A DNA stretch of 64,000 nt from Emydura subglobosa. Lineage: Eukaryota > Chordata > Testudines > Chelidae. The first letter of the stretch is position 1; every line of letters starts with the position of its first letter. Positions 1 to 10,379 of this stretch are shown here, piece by piece. Location of the stretch: contig ML679956.1 of the NCBI GenBank assembly GCA_007922225.1, positions 76,110,095 to 76,174,094 on the forward strand. Direction: 5' to 3'. The position numbers were made by a program, and so were the translations under genes. The notes below the pieces were generated by a model. It was not told the DNA's origin, made no database searches, and worked only from the letters and a program-made list of their open reading frames with translations.

Positions 1-479
1 GGTAGATGATTAACCATTAAAGCAACAGAGTTTGCTGACCCATTAACCAAATAGGAAGGCCTTCGAGTTTGCTACACAATGGGTTCAATACAAAAGGCAC
101 CCCAAATTTTCCATCTTGTCACTACATCTCCTGACCCACAGTGTTACGTCACCACACTGGTCAACAGTATTGTTAGCCAATCAGCTGCTGGTCTGCTTGG
201 TTCCACGCATTTTCCTAAGCACGCCAGAGGATAAAAGTCAGGCTGAGATTTAAAACGGGTGGAAACAGCTGGAACATTTATATAAAAATAGACTGCTCAA
301 TGCAGACATGTACTTGTTTGTTTAGCTGTTGACGCAGCATTTCCTCATGTTCAGCTTTTTCGACACCACACTGCGCAGTTACTGATTGATTGTAAACGCG
401 GGGTGTATAACGGGTGACAGATGTTAATAAGCGAGAGGGAGATTGGACACACAGGGTAGGGTAGATTAGATACAAGGAA

Positions 480-676
480 AATCTTAACTCTAAGGGTGGT
501 TAAACACTGGAAAAGGTTAGCAAGGCAGGATGTGGATCCCCATCATTGAGGTTTAAGAACAGATTGGACAAACCCCTGTCAGGGATGGCCTAGGTATAAC
601 TTGGTCCTGCCTCACCACAGGGGCTGGACTGGATAACCTCCCGCGGTCCCTTTCAGCCCTACATTTTGGTGATTCT
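480..676 (+). mobile_element. CR1 LINE 3'-end fragment
   Basis: The stretch runs from a sequence resembling the end of CR1 ORF2 (TTAAGAACAGATTGGACAAA) into the typical 3' tail (GGACTGGATAACCTC, then GGTCCCTTTCAGCCCTAC). CR1 copies are usually 5'-truncated, and this is a short, diverged example. It lies in the intergenic DNA about 19 kb upstream of WNT9A. Confidence 0.75.
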
Positions 677-3600
677 CAGTCTGTTGGCCTTTCCCTAGGT
701 TCATTTCATTGGCTGTTACTCCTTTGGTTGTCTTGTTGCCGCTGAATGTTTTCTTAATTCATTTAATTCCCAACTAGAGGAGGGCTGGTGAAAGTTACCA
801 GACAGATAGCCCGGAAGGGAAGAGAAAAGGTCTCTGTTCCTCCCTATGATAGATACAACACCTCCCCTGGCAGTGCCAGCTTCCTCTAGAAGGGAGTTGG
901 GGCAAAAAGACTAAAGTCGTGAAAAATCTGATATTTCATGGTTTCCATTCTGCTGGGTTCAAAGTGAAATGTCCCCCCCACCCGGAAGTGCTTGTTGAAT
1001 TTTCAAAATTAAATGTTCCCCCTTTTTGCTATTGCATAGGTGAATCCCACGCTGGGGTTTCTCCCCTCACTCCTGCCCAGTCCGTAACTTTTCAAAGGTT
1101 CTTTAACTTTGTCAATCTGATGCATTGTCACTTTCCCAGAGTTAGGGGAGCTTTGAAGAGCTCTAGAGTGGGAAAAGAGAAAACAAGTGATGTAAACAAG
1201 ACCTCAAGGCAGTATCTGCTCCACCGCATTCAGGGCCGGAAGAGGCAAAGAGGGAGATAGGGGGAAAAAGTCTCAGTTTTCAAACAACTGAAAATTCAAT
1301 TGCAATTCAAATTAAAAAAAAAAAAAAAAATTGATTCACTTCAAGATTTCCCTGCAACAGAACCAGCGACCCTATCCGGCTTCAGGCTAGCCACTGCTTT
1401 AAATGTCTCCTGTCAGCTAGGGCTTCCCAAACCTCCATTCTGGTTGGGCGGTGCACTAACTAGATCCACTGGCTAAGTCATCAAGAGAAAACCTGAAAAT
1501 AAAAACCATGGTGCACAAAATTTTTCACCTCCATCTTAATATGGTCCCAGCCCCTCCTTCCCTAAGGGTCTGTGAGCCCATCTCAGCCCTGCCTGGGCTT
1601 CTCAGAGCTGCTCCTTAAACATTTTCTGCCTGGAGTCATTCTTCACCCTCCCAGCTCCTCACAAGCCTCTCCTGGCTACATGCCAGAGGCCTGATTGAAC
1701 CACATGATCTGCCGATCATGTGACATTGCTCACCTCCCCACAGGTATAGTGGTGACTCATTTCCCCTTGAAGGGTCAGTCACCCCGTCAGATTCTCATTG
1801 AGAACGACTTCTCCCCCCGCCCCATGAAAAATTTCATTTGCAACACCACCTCCTCACCCCCCAATTTTTGGTTGAAAGATTTCAGACAGCTCTACCCCAG
1901 ACTGACCCACAAGTACCTCAAACCTCATCTGAAAAGCCCACCTGGAGGGCTGAGAAATTAGCATGGTCTGTGCTCACTCGGTCTTTGACTTCTCTACTTT
2001 GACTGCCAATAGCAGGGGGCTCGCGGCATGGACACCTCCCCTGTGAGAACTGATCTGAGACCAACTCATGTCATGCAAGACTCCACAAAGAGCCAGTTGG
2101 TGAGAGTTTTGGTCTCTACCAATTCGAGCCGATGCCTTGGAATGGAGATTTCATATCCCCCTCCAGGGCCCAAGCATAATTTTTTCAGGCCCAGAACAAA
2201 CTTGTAACATGGGCCCCCTCCCACACATACCCATGGGGGCTGCAGCCAGGGCCAGGCCCCTCAAGGCCTCCAGGCCCCGGTAAAGTGTACCCTCCCCTCC
2301 ATGGGGGGACCCTGATCCCCTTACAGCCAAGGTCTGGAGTCAGCTCACATTTGCTAGCTTGTTTTTACACAGTTAGAGCACTTTGGATTTCCAAGGTCAG
2401 AATCTGGCCACCATTCCCCCCCCCCCCCAGTTGCAAGTTTCTTCATTGACTTAGATTAATCAAGTTCAGGAATACAGGGTTTGGTTTTTTTAAAAATACA
2501 TCTTGCTCATCTAGGATGAAGCCTTCTCCCTGAAATTAGCAGAGCGCAACCCTGGACTGCAGCAGGACCTCTCTTGGGCTGCTAGTACCGGATTTGTGGT
2601 AGCCCCTTTGCTAGTGAATCCTGTGCCCATGAAAGATACCGGGGGGTGGCCAGCCCTGGAGAATGAATTGTTTTTCTTACCTATCAAACAGGAGCAGCAC
2701 AAGTTTCCCAGAGTGCTGGGGCATCTCTCAAGCCATTGTAACGAGACGCCCCCACTAAGGGTGGCAGAGTGGATCAGATTTTGTGCAGAGGCTACTGTCT
2801 GGATTTGCGTACTGGAGTGAAGCCACTGACTTATTTCACACAAGGAACCAGCAGAGGATAGCAGGGACGGGTAAGTTACTGACTTGGGCTGGATCTGAAC
2901 CACTGACCCAGAGGCAAAATTAGCTCAGCCAATCCCCTGAGCACCCACCCTTGGCATACTCCAGCATTTCCATGAGGGGAGGCTGCCCTTATTTCCCGGT
3001 AAGAGGCACGCATCCCTAGGCCATCTGAGCAATTGTTTGGGTCTCTCTTCCACTCCGATTTACCTTTTGGTCTGGCATGCCGGCACAAACACTGAAGTTG
3101 GTGGGCTGACTCACCAGGGAGCTCCCGAACAAGCTGAGACTTGCAGGTGTCAAAGAAGCCAGAAATTCAAGCTTGCTGTCGTGGAAGTTCAATTTTGCTC
3201 TGGGCAGCGTTGTGTAAAGCTGCTGAAAGTGCACGGGCCGTGCTGGTCAGGAGACCAGCGGAAGCGATTCATGCCTTGAGAGGGTCACTCGATGCTTGAT
3301 GTCACGTTGCACCAATTTCAGCCCTCTCGGCTGCCCACAAGAGCTGCTCAGAGAGAAAGGGGCCAGTCACCCTGTGCCAGACTAAGGGGAGATGAGATCG
3401 GCCACACCTGTGTCAGAATTCGTTAGCTGCTTCCCAGCCTAAGGGAGGAGACTAAGGGGCAGGTGACAGATGAATGGACATCTGGGCCTTTTATAAAGGT
3501 AAGAGTAACTCAGTCTGGAGCTGGAAGAGAGAGCAGATAAATGAACCAGCCTGGGGATCTAGGGCTCTATCCTGAAGCTGGCATGGACACAAGGCCTGGA

Positions 3601-3920
3601 GCCTAGAAAGGGATTGGGACTAGGATCTGGAGGGTAGACCTGAAGGGCAGCAGGACCTTGTTAGTTGAGGTTGTGGTACCCTGGAAGGGGTTATGTTTGG
3701 TGTGAGTTGTCTGCAGGGCTGAGCCATATCTTCAGCACGGATTGGTGGGTGGAGAGCTGAGAAGACCCACCTTAGGGAGGGAAACTGAGGCAGGTATTAC
3801 TAGCAGCACTGTGGTTGGCTAAGGGGGGGTGCTGTGGGGCACCTATGACCTCCACCTAATAAAGTAATCAAGACAATGAGGTCATGGCTGCTGTAGGTGT
3901 CTATGAATTTAATTACTTTG
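677..3920. other. Intergenic stretch without a recognised gene
   Basis: Contains a 17-base poly-A at 1314-1330, a C homopolymer near 2418 and only short open frames without similarity. A minus-strand stretch at about 2867-2960 has GGTTCAGATCC, which resembles a pol III B box and could be a SINE relic, but I cannot assign it. No coding gene or RNA gene is supported. Confidence 0.6.
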
Positions 3921-4085
3921 CTCTATCCTCTAGTTAGAGCACAAAATTGGGCATAATGAGGTCTAGGTTCTATTCCCAGCTCGGTAATATTGGGCAAGTC
4001 ACTTGTCTTTGTGCCTCAGTTTCCCCATCTGTAAAAAGGGATACAAATATTTGTCTCATATGTGAGGATGGATTAACTAGGGCCA
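3921..4085 (+). mobile_element. MIR-type SINE fragment
   Basis: Shows the MIR core in order: TTCTATTCCCAGCTC (B-box side), then GGGCAAGTCACTTGTC, then GTGCCTCAGTTTCCCCATC and TGTAAAAAGGGATA. These are diagnostic of the MIR/CORE-SINE family, ancient in amniotes. The copy is diverged and lacks a clear tRNA head. Confidence 0.75.
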
Positions 4086-4099
4086 GATGCTGTCCTTTT

Positions 4100-4915
4100 C
4101 TCCCTTCCCACAGAGGGCCATGATGTGGGGTGTATGAAAAACTTTACACACTTGAACAGAGCTTCTAATTAAAGGGTTTCTTAGACCTGCTTGAAGGCTA
4201 GGGGGCTTCGTAGAGATGCTCCAGCTGTGTGGACGGAGCTGGGCCTTTCTGCCTTAGGCAGCAGCCGCGTTTGTCTGGTTTTTGCACGTTCTGGATTCTA
4301 AAAACTCAAGTGTGACATTGCAGCTTTCCAGACAGACAGAGTCTTTGTGATTTCACAGCATACGCACAGATGTTAGATGAACAGGACATGCCTCACGGAG
4401 GCGCTTTCCTTTGGGAGTCGTTGCACCCAGCAGATGGGTAGCTGGAGACAGCCAAGAACGAAGCAAGAGGAACATTGATTTAATGGCACCACTGGCTGCT
4501 GTCTGGCCAAAAAAGCCATGCATTTTGGGTCACGGAAGGGTTGCTGTTTGCTTAACAATGCAAAGGGAAAAAGCAGTGCCTGGTAACACTCAGTGTATGT
4601 GAAAGTCCCAGCTGGCATTGGGCACCTCACAATCGCCATGGCTCCGCTGGGTTTGAAAGCAGAAGAAATGACCGTGTAATCCGAAGGCCCATGAATCTGG
4701 ATGGAATGGCTAATGACCAAACGGAGCTCCCTGCCCTGTGTCTGTTCCGTTACCCCGTGTGCCTGCGCCAGAGAGAAGGGCTTGCACAGCTGCCCGCAAG
4801 AGAAAGTCATTCTTTAGCTCAAAATAGAGAGGCTCGTGCTCTTCGTTCTTGGGGGGCCGGTCATCAGCCCTCACCGCTTAACGAGGTGCATGACAGCACC
4901 CCACTGTTAGCTTGA
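4100..4915. other. Repeat-poor block, candidate conserved non-coding DNA
   Basis: No repeat signature is recognisable. The sequence has a complex, moderately GC composition with transcription-factor-like words such as TTAACAATGCAAAG (4551-4564, SOX/POU-like) and GGCTAATGACC (4708-4718, homeobox-like). Open frames on both strands (the longest 145 codons on the minus strand, 4373-4810) show no domain. Function as an enhancer is inference only. Confidence 0.3.
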
Positions 4916-5353
4916 AGTGTTGCAGTCTCAACCTTATGTCAAGCTTCCTCTGTCCAGTGGATGTAGGTAACCCCGCTCTCGTGGGGGTCCGTATGCCCCC
5001 TTGTGCCCCCAGTGCATCCGCTGCAGGTGGTAGCTAGAAAACTTGGCCCTTTATTCTAAGCGGCAGAGGCGTGTTTTCTCCCTCTGGAGAGGCTAATCCC
5101 CAGAGAGGATGGCTGCAGGAGGCTGCAGGTTTGAAGCAGCTGCACCAAGTCCCACGGTGCCGGATGCTTAATTAGTCCTTAAAGTTGCCGTTGCGACAGC
5201 TGCGCTCTGGGCTGAGACACCGGGCACGTCCAGCCCTAGAAGCATGAGCTGCTTGGACTCAAGAGCCACGAGTCCCTGTCTGGAGCCTTAATGGACGCAT
5301 CCTCTGTGGATCGGCGCAGGCGGAGACATGCAACACACAGCAATCGGTCACAC

Positions 5354-5850
5354 CAGCGGTTCCCAACCTTTTTGGCTTGAGGGTCAAATATCATTTTCAC
5401 AACCCTGAAGGGCCCCCAGTCTCTGCCAGCCGCCCCCTCCTCACATCCACCGCACTGCAGCCAGAGGGAAGGAGTTCAGTGAGGAGGATCTCCTGTCCCC
5501 GGTGCTGCAGCAGGAAAACTATTTGCTCCACCTGGATCCCTAGGCGGCAGCTCCCTTCTGCAGCCAGGCAGATGGGAGGTCAGTGCTCCTCTCCCTCTGG
5601 CTGCAGCAGGGACCCAGCACCTAGGGACCCAGACAGAGCACTTTGCTGTGCTCCCTGATACAGCCGGGGGAAGGGGAGCGCCGATCTCCCGTCCCCTTGG
5701 CTGCAGCAAGGAGCCTGAACCGGCAACGCGCTCTGCCTGGGTACTTGGGCAGCGGCTCCCTTCTGCAACCAGCGGGAGGGGAGCCACGGGCCACTCTGAA
5801 AGACCCTGCAGGCCAAAAGTGACCCGCAGGCCACAGGTTGGGAACCCCTG
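5354..5850. mobile_element. Non-autonomous hAT DNA transposon, copy 1
   Basis: 497-base element with terminal inverted repeats. The left end is CAGCGGTTCCCAACCT and the complement of the right end is CAGGGGTTCCCAACCT, 15 of 16 identical. It is flanked by an 8-bp target-site duplication with one mismatch: GGTCACAC at 5346-5353 and GGTTACAC at 5851-5858. The end sequence and 8-bp duplication identify the hAT superfamily. There is no transposase frame. The interior is built of imperfect GC-rich sub-repeats centred on GGCTGCAG words (for example near 5601 and 5700). A related copy in the opposite orientation lies at 26246-27064. Confidence 0.88.
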
Positions 5851-6072
5851 GGTTACACAATGTCCTGGAAGTGTAGGATATTCTTAATACCAAAACGAAT
5901 TACTGCCTGTCTAGTTCCAAGTGGAACTCTTTTCACCTAGCTCACCAAATACACAGCTGCGGGGAGCTTTCAGTCCCCAGCAACCCTGGGCTGGAGTAGA
6001 ACTGGGGATTTCCCAGAATAGCCCCTCCCCTATTTTCCCTTCTTTTGATCAAAATTAAAAAAAAAAAAAAAA

Positions 6073-6750
6073 TCCACCTGGGAAGCAGTGACTCTAAACA
6101 GAGATTTGGGGGTCGTGGCAGAGAATCAGCTGAATGCGAGCTCCCAGTGTGGTGCTCCAGCCAAAAAAAGCTCATGGGATTCTGGAATGCTCAACCTCTC
6201 ACGGTTCCCCTGTTTATTTTACCTCTGTATCTGGCACGGTGTCATCCCTGCTGGAATATGGTGTCCAGGTCTGGTGCCCACAATTCAAGACGGATGTTGA
6301 TAAATTGGAAAGTGTTAAGAGAAGAACCACAAGAATGATTAAAGGATTAGAAAATGCCTTCAGTGGCAAACTCAAGGATCCTCGATCTATTAAGCTTAAC
6401 AAAAAGAGACAGTTAAGGAGTGATTTGATTGCAGTCTGTTAAATACTTGTCCCCTGTTTAGATACGTACAAATGGGGTCTTCAATCTAGCAGAGAAAAAG
6501 AATAATATGATCCAGTAGCTGGAAGTTGAAGCTAGACAAGTTCAGACTGGAAATAAGGCATACATTTGAGTGTAATTAACCACCGGAAAAGTTTATCAAG
6601 GTCGTGGTGGATTCTAGATGATTTCAACCAAGAGCCAAAGCTGCCAATGTAATTCAAACAGATTAATTCAGGGAAGTCCTATGGCCTGGGCCATATAGGA
6701 GGTCAGACTAGATGGTCACAGCGGTCCCTTCTGGCTTTATAAATCAAGGA
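6073..6750 (+). mobile_element. CR1 LINE fragment, end of ORF2 and 3' UTR
   Basis: Degenerate copy of the C-terminal part of CR1 ORF2. Visible words include GATTTGGGGGTCGTGG, CTGGTGCCCACAATTCAAGA and AAGAATGATTAAAGGATTAG. It continues through the 3' region (GCTGGAAGTTGAAGCTAGAC, GGAGGTCAGACTAGATGG) to CGGTCCCTTCTGGCTTTATA. A conceptual translation gives pieces such as FYLCIWHGVIPAGIW but has frameshifts, so it is dead. It follows a 16-base poly-A (6057-6072). The same subfamily occurs at 17665-18560. Confidence 0.85.
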
Positions 6751-8344
6751 TTATTCACATCTGACCTTTTTTATAACACACTAAACCTTCCCAAAAAATC
6801 AAACCAAACTATTGCTGCCAAAAGGATATGAGGCTATTATGTGCCACAGGCAGAAATCAGGAGGGACCAAGGTGCATCAGTGCCTGAGGCCCGTGCAATG
6901 GCAGGGAATTGATTAAGTGCGTTTCTCCTGGTCACCTAGAGGAACTAGTGGCAAAGATTGGATCCAGAACAGAGCTTCCCCAAAGCTCAGGTGAGCTGCG
7001 ATCAAGGTTTGTTTTGGGCTCATTTCTCCCTCTGGGCTTGGCTGGGACTTGCAGCCAGAGGGCAGGTGAACACAGAACTGCACCATCCTGGCAGGTGCTC
7101 TGGGAGCTGTTAGAACCTCTGACTTTCCCATGCAGGCTATGGCCGTGGTCAGCTGGGAGCACCTAAGCCTCCCCTCCAAGAGCATTGGCAGGGCATAATT
7201 GTTGTCCCCCAAAAGTGGAGAGGGTGCAGAAGCTGGTTTGTACAAGAATGGGAGGGGGGACTGCTCCTCGCATGCCCAAGGAGTGGGGCAGGAACAATCT
7301 CCCCCGCGGATATTATATTTTGGATTGACACACAGTCAACGGACTCCATTTACTAAGACCCATCTTGCAGTTCACACGCTCAGGGCTGAACTCCTATGCA
7401 CCAGCCCCGGACTGGGGTTTTGGATACCGTAGCAGAGTCATTTGTATGCTTCACGCCTACTTAAAACAAGTCTACTGAAGAGGAGTTCTTTATTAGGCCG
7501 AAAGGGATGAAAGAAACAACATGACCGAAATTGCCCTCTGTCTGAGGGAAGAGGTTTCAGCAGCCCTGGAAAAATACTCAGCCCACATTCAATGGGTGGG
7601 CTTGATAGTGTGACTACAAAAATATTTTTGCTCCGTTCACTTCTGGCTGTTTTGCAGCTGACGAGAAGCCAGATCTCTTGGCTGGATCCCTTACCCCTGG
7701 GGATGTGTGGGACCGCGTGCGAGCTACGCCAGCTGACTTGAACAGAAGCAGTGGATGTGGGAAAGGCCTCCGGTAGTTCTGCTACAAGCATTTCAACATT
7801 AAAAGCTACCAAACTATTCACAGTTTCAGAGGAGGAGGAGCGGCCCACAGCTGTTTGAAAGACATCCCAGGGCTCCTACTTCTGGCTTTGAAGTTTGGAG
7901 CAGGGTGTTTGGGGAGGGGGGAGAGAGAAAGGATAGTTTCCCCCACGTTCAAATAAATGCACCTATCCAACAGGCAGAGCATAGAAGGAAGACGGCCCGA
8001 TCCCCTGGTGAAGTGGTTGCCATCCAAGCCCTGACACAGAGTGCTATTTAAAAAGTTCTCCATTCTCCTGTCCCAAAAGTCAACCCAGCTAACAGAAGCT
8101 CAGTGCTCACATGCCAAGTCTATCACTCCTTTCCAGAGACAGCTGGTTAAGGGAGGGGTAGAACAGTCTCCACTCTCACTGAAGCCAATCAGGGAACTGG
8201 ATAAGAATGAATAACAGCAGCTCAACAAAATCCGTTCTCTCCTCTCAGTGCAGATCCATGGGCATACAATCTGTAAAATCCCAGTGCAACACACATGCTC
8301 ACTTCATTCTCCCTCCCTCCTCAACATACATATACAAATCATGA
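6751..8344. other. Intergenic stretch without a recognised gene
   Basis: Only unsupported short frames on both strands (up to 136 codons at 7438-7848 minus). No splice-bounded coding segment, RNA gene or clear repeat was seen. Confidence 0.5.
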
Positions 8345-8349
8345 CTGGT

Positions 8350-8600
8350 CCTAGAGAAGGTAAATCAGATATTGTTATCTACCCCGTCTCTAGGACAACA
8401 AGGGGATATCCAGTGACAGTGGGTAAGAAAATAAGAACTGATACAAGGAAACACTTCCTTTTTTTACATGGTGCACAATTAGCCAGGGGAACTCACCACC
8501 CCATGAAATTACTGTGGCAAAGACCTCAGAAGAATTCAAGGAAAGGGCTAGATGTTTCTATGAGAAATGCAAGCTTCCACTATTCCATTAGTCTGGATCA
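8350..8600 (+). mobile_element. CR1/L3-like LINE 3' fragment
   Basis: Contains AAGAAAATAAGAACTGATAC followed by ACACTTCCTTTTTTTACA, AATTAGCCAGGGGAACTCA and GAATTCAAGGAAAGGGCTAG. This is the layout of the end of ORF2 in CR1/L3-type elements (the translated theme is FF-x-x-x-I-x-LWN-x-L). Strongly diverged, so the subfamily is uncertain. Confidence 0.5.
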
Positions 8601-8654
8601 AAGTGTACATAAACCCAGATTACATAGCATAAGCCAGCTAACTTACCAGAAATA

Positions 8655-9179
8655 TGAAGGAACTTCTCCCATGGATAGATGTGGCAAAGTTGCTGTTCCC
8701 ATCTGACTGGCTGTGGAACTTTGCATGTTTCCCCCAACTTCTTTTGACCTACTCCAGCCCTGGCCTTCAGCCAGAGGTCTTTACAATGTCCAGCATCTGG
8801 CAGAGCCATAGCATCCTTTATCAACACCCAGCCCAAAACATACACAAGCCCAGCTTTCAGCCTGGTTGGGCTCAGAAGCCAGTCAGCTCAGGGCAGCTGT
8901 GCCTGGATTGCTACTGCATTTCCTCCTCTGGGGTTCAATCAATCCCAAGAGCTCACACACATCTTCTATTACTCAGGCTTTCCAGCTGGCTGGAGCTTTT
9001 CAAGGTCCCTCTCTCAGGCAAGTTTCCAGATCATCCCTGCAGGAGCTTCCCTGGCTTTCTCCTGCTCACTTTCTCCCCCAGCTGGGCTTTATTTCTCATT
9101 AGGCTGGGCCCACCCTCCCGGTGCACCCAGGCCCATGTTAACCCTTTTGCATCCTGTGTGGAGTGAACACTCCATCACA
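8655..9179 (-). repeat. Interspersed repeat with TGTGATGG end, copy A
   Basis: Read on the minus strand it begins TGTGATGGAGTGTTCACTCC at 9179 and continues into purine-rich DNA. A diverged relative in the same orientation ends at 63504 (TGTGATGGTGTACTGCCCAC). The two share the first block and a block around CAGCTGGGCTT. A TG start would fit a solo LTR, but I cannot find the other end, a primer-binding site or a target duplication, so the class is open. The left boundary is approximate. Confidence 0.5.
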
Positions 9180-9629
9180 GCAGGTTATTCCATTATGGGG
9201 TTTCTTGCTCCTCAACCCAAAACATCTGGTATTGGCCACTGTCAGCAGTAGGATAATGGCATAGCTGGACCAAGTATCTCATCCAATCCGGCAATTCCTT
9301 TTCTAGCCGTTGGGGTTTTTTGGGGTTTTTTTTAAATGTATTTAAGGCTCTTCCACTCCCTCTTTCCCCCTTTTTCCACTTCTCTTTTCCTTTCCTTTCT
9401 GGGGCCTTTGCATGTCCTTCAGTGAGCTTGTTTAATACATTTTACAGGTCAGTGACCCCTGATTTTGTCATTGCCATCAATAACTGAGATATACAGGCAA
9501 GGTGGGTGACCTGAAGATAAAGGTCTGAGTTACCAGGGGCAACTGTCACTCTTACAGATGAGTTAAGCAAGGGGCATCCTGAGATACGTCCCTGTAAATA
9601 TGCGTTTTATTTTTATTGGGGTAGAGCAG

Positions 9630-9770
9630 AAACATATTAAGGCCCCAATCCAGCAAAATGCTCAGCGACATGCATAACCCCACTGAAACCAGGAGCATTA
9701 CGTACTTGCTTAACGTTGAGCAGCTGCTTAAATACTTTGCTGAACTGGTACCTCCAAAGCCCTCATGTGG
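9630..9770. repeat. Unclassified ancient interspersed repeat
   Basis: Contains CCCCAATCCAGCAAAATGCT and ACTTGCTTAACGTTGAGCAG. A similar word set, AGCTTAAAGTTAAGCATGCG with GGACCTGATCC, recurs in the other direction at about 10040-10140. This looks like two diverged copies or arms of one palindromic element common in sauropsid genomes. The name is not known to me. Confidence 0.4.
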
Positions 9771-10024
9771 CTTTCCATAATGAATAAAACTCTGCTTCCT
9801 CAAGTCAGCGAACATGATAATGTTAATAAGGACCCCAGCTTGCTATGGGGTTAATCACTGCAGAAAGCATTATAGACTAGATTTTTAAAAGGTATTTACA
9901 TGCCTAATTCCCATGAATGTTAATTTCCTATGTCTAATAAGGGCTGTTTGAAGGATTGGCTCCATAGAATGTGCTAATTAAGACCCCCCCCCATCCTGCA
10001 AAGATTTGTGCACCTATTTAACTT

Positions 10025-10270
10025 TAAAGAGAGGAGTAGTCTATTCCACTTCAGTGCGATTCCTCACGAGCTTAAAGTTAAGCATGCGCATAAATCTTCG
10101 GAAGATCAGGGCGTGAACCAATAAAGGACCTGATCCGAGCTCGTCCAAGTGAATGGGGGGGTGTCTTTCCTTCCACTCCGCCAGGCTTTGGAACAGCGCA
10201 CTATCATCCATCGCAGTCAATGGACTTCAGTCTTGCCTTCAGGGGGACTTGAATCTGGGCCGAAGAGCCG
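10025..10270. repeat. Unclassified ancient interspersed repeat (relative of 9630-9770)
   Basis: Carries GCTTAAAGTTAAGCATGCGC, ACCTGATCC and CAGTCAATGGACTTCAGTC. It shares theme words with the upstream block in inverse order, consistent with an inverted, palindromic transposon relic. Boundaries are approximate. Confidence 0.4.
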
Positions 10271-10379
10271 AGATCCAGCTTTCGCCATGCACCGGTGGGA
10301 AGCGTTGCATTTCCAAGTGGGGTCCGGTGGCTTCGGGGGGCTCGATTTTAGGTTTTTGCGATTTAAAAAAAAATAACAG

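Noticed and set aside
2867..2960. Possible tRNA-derived SINE (B-box-like GGTTCAGATCC on the minus strand)
   Set aside because: No A box, tail or second copy could be recognised, so it is not called as a SINE.
4373..4810. 145-codon open frame on the minus strand
   Set aside because: No recognisable domain, no promoter or splice context, and an equally long set of frames on the other strand. Retained only as part of a repeat-poor block.
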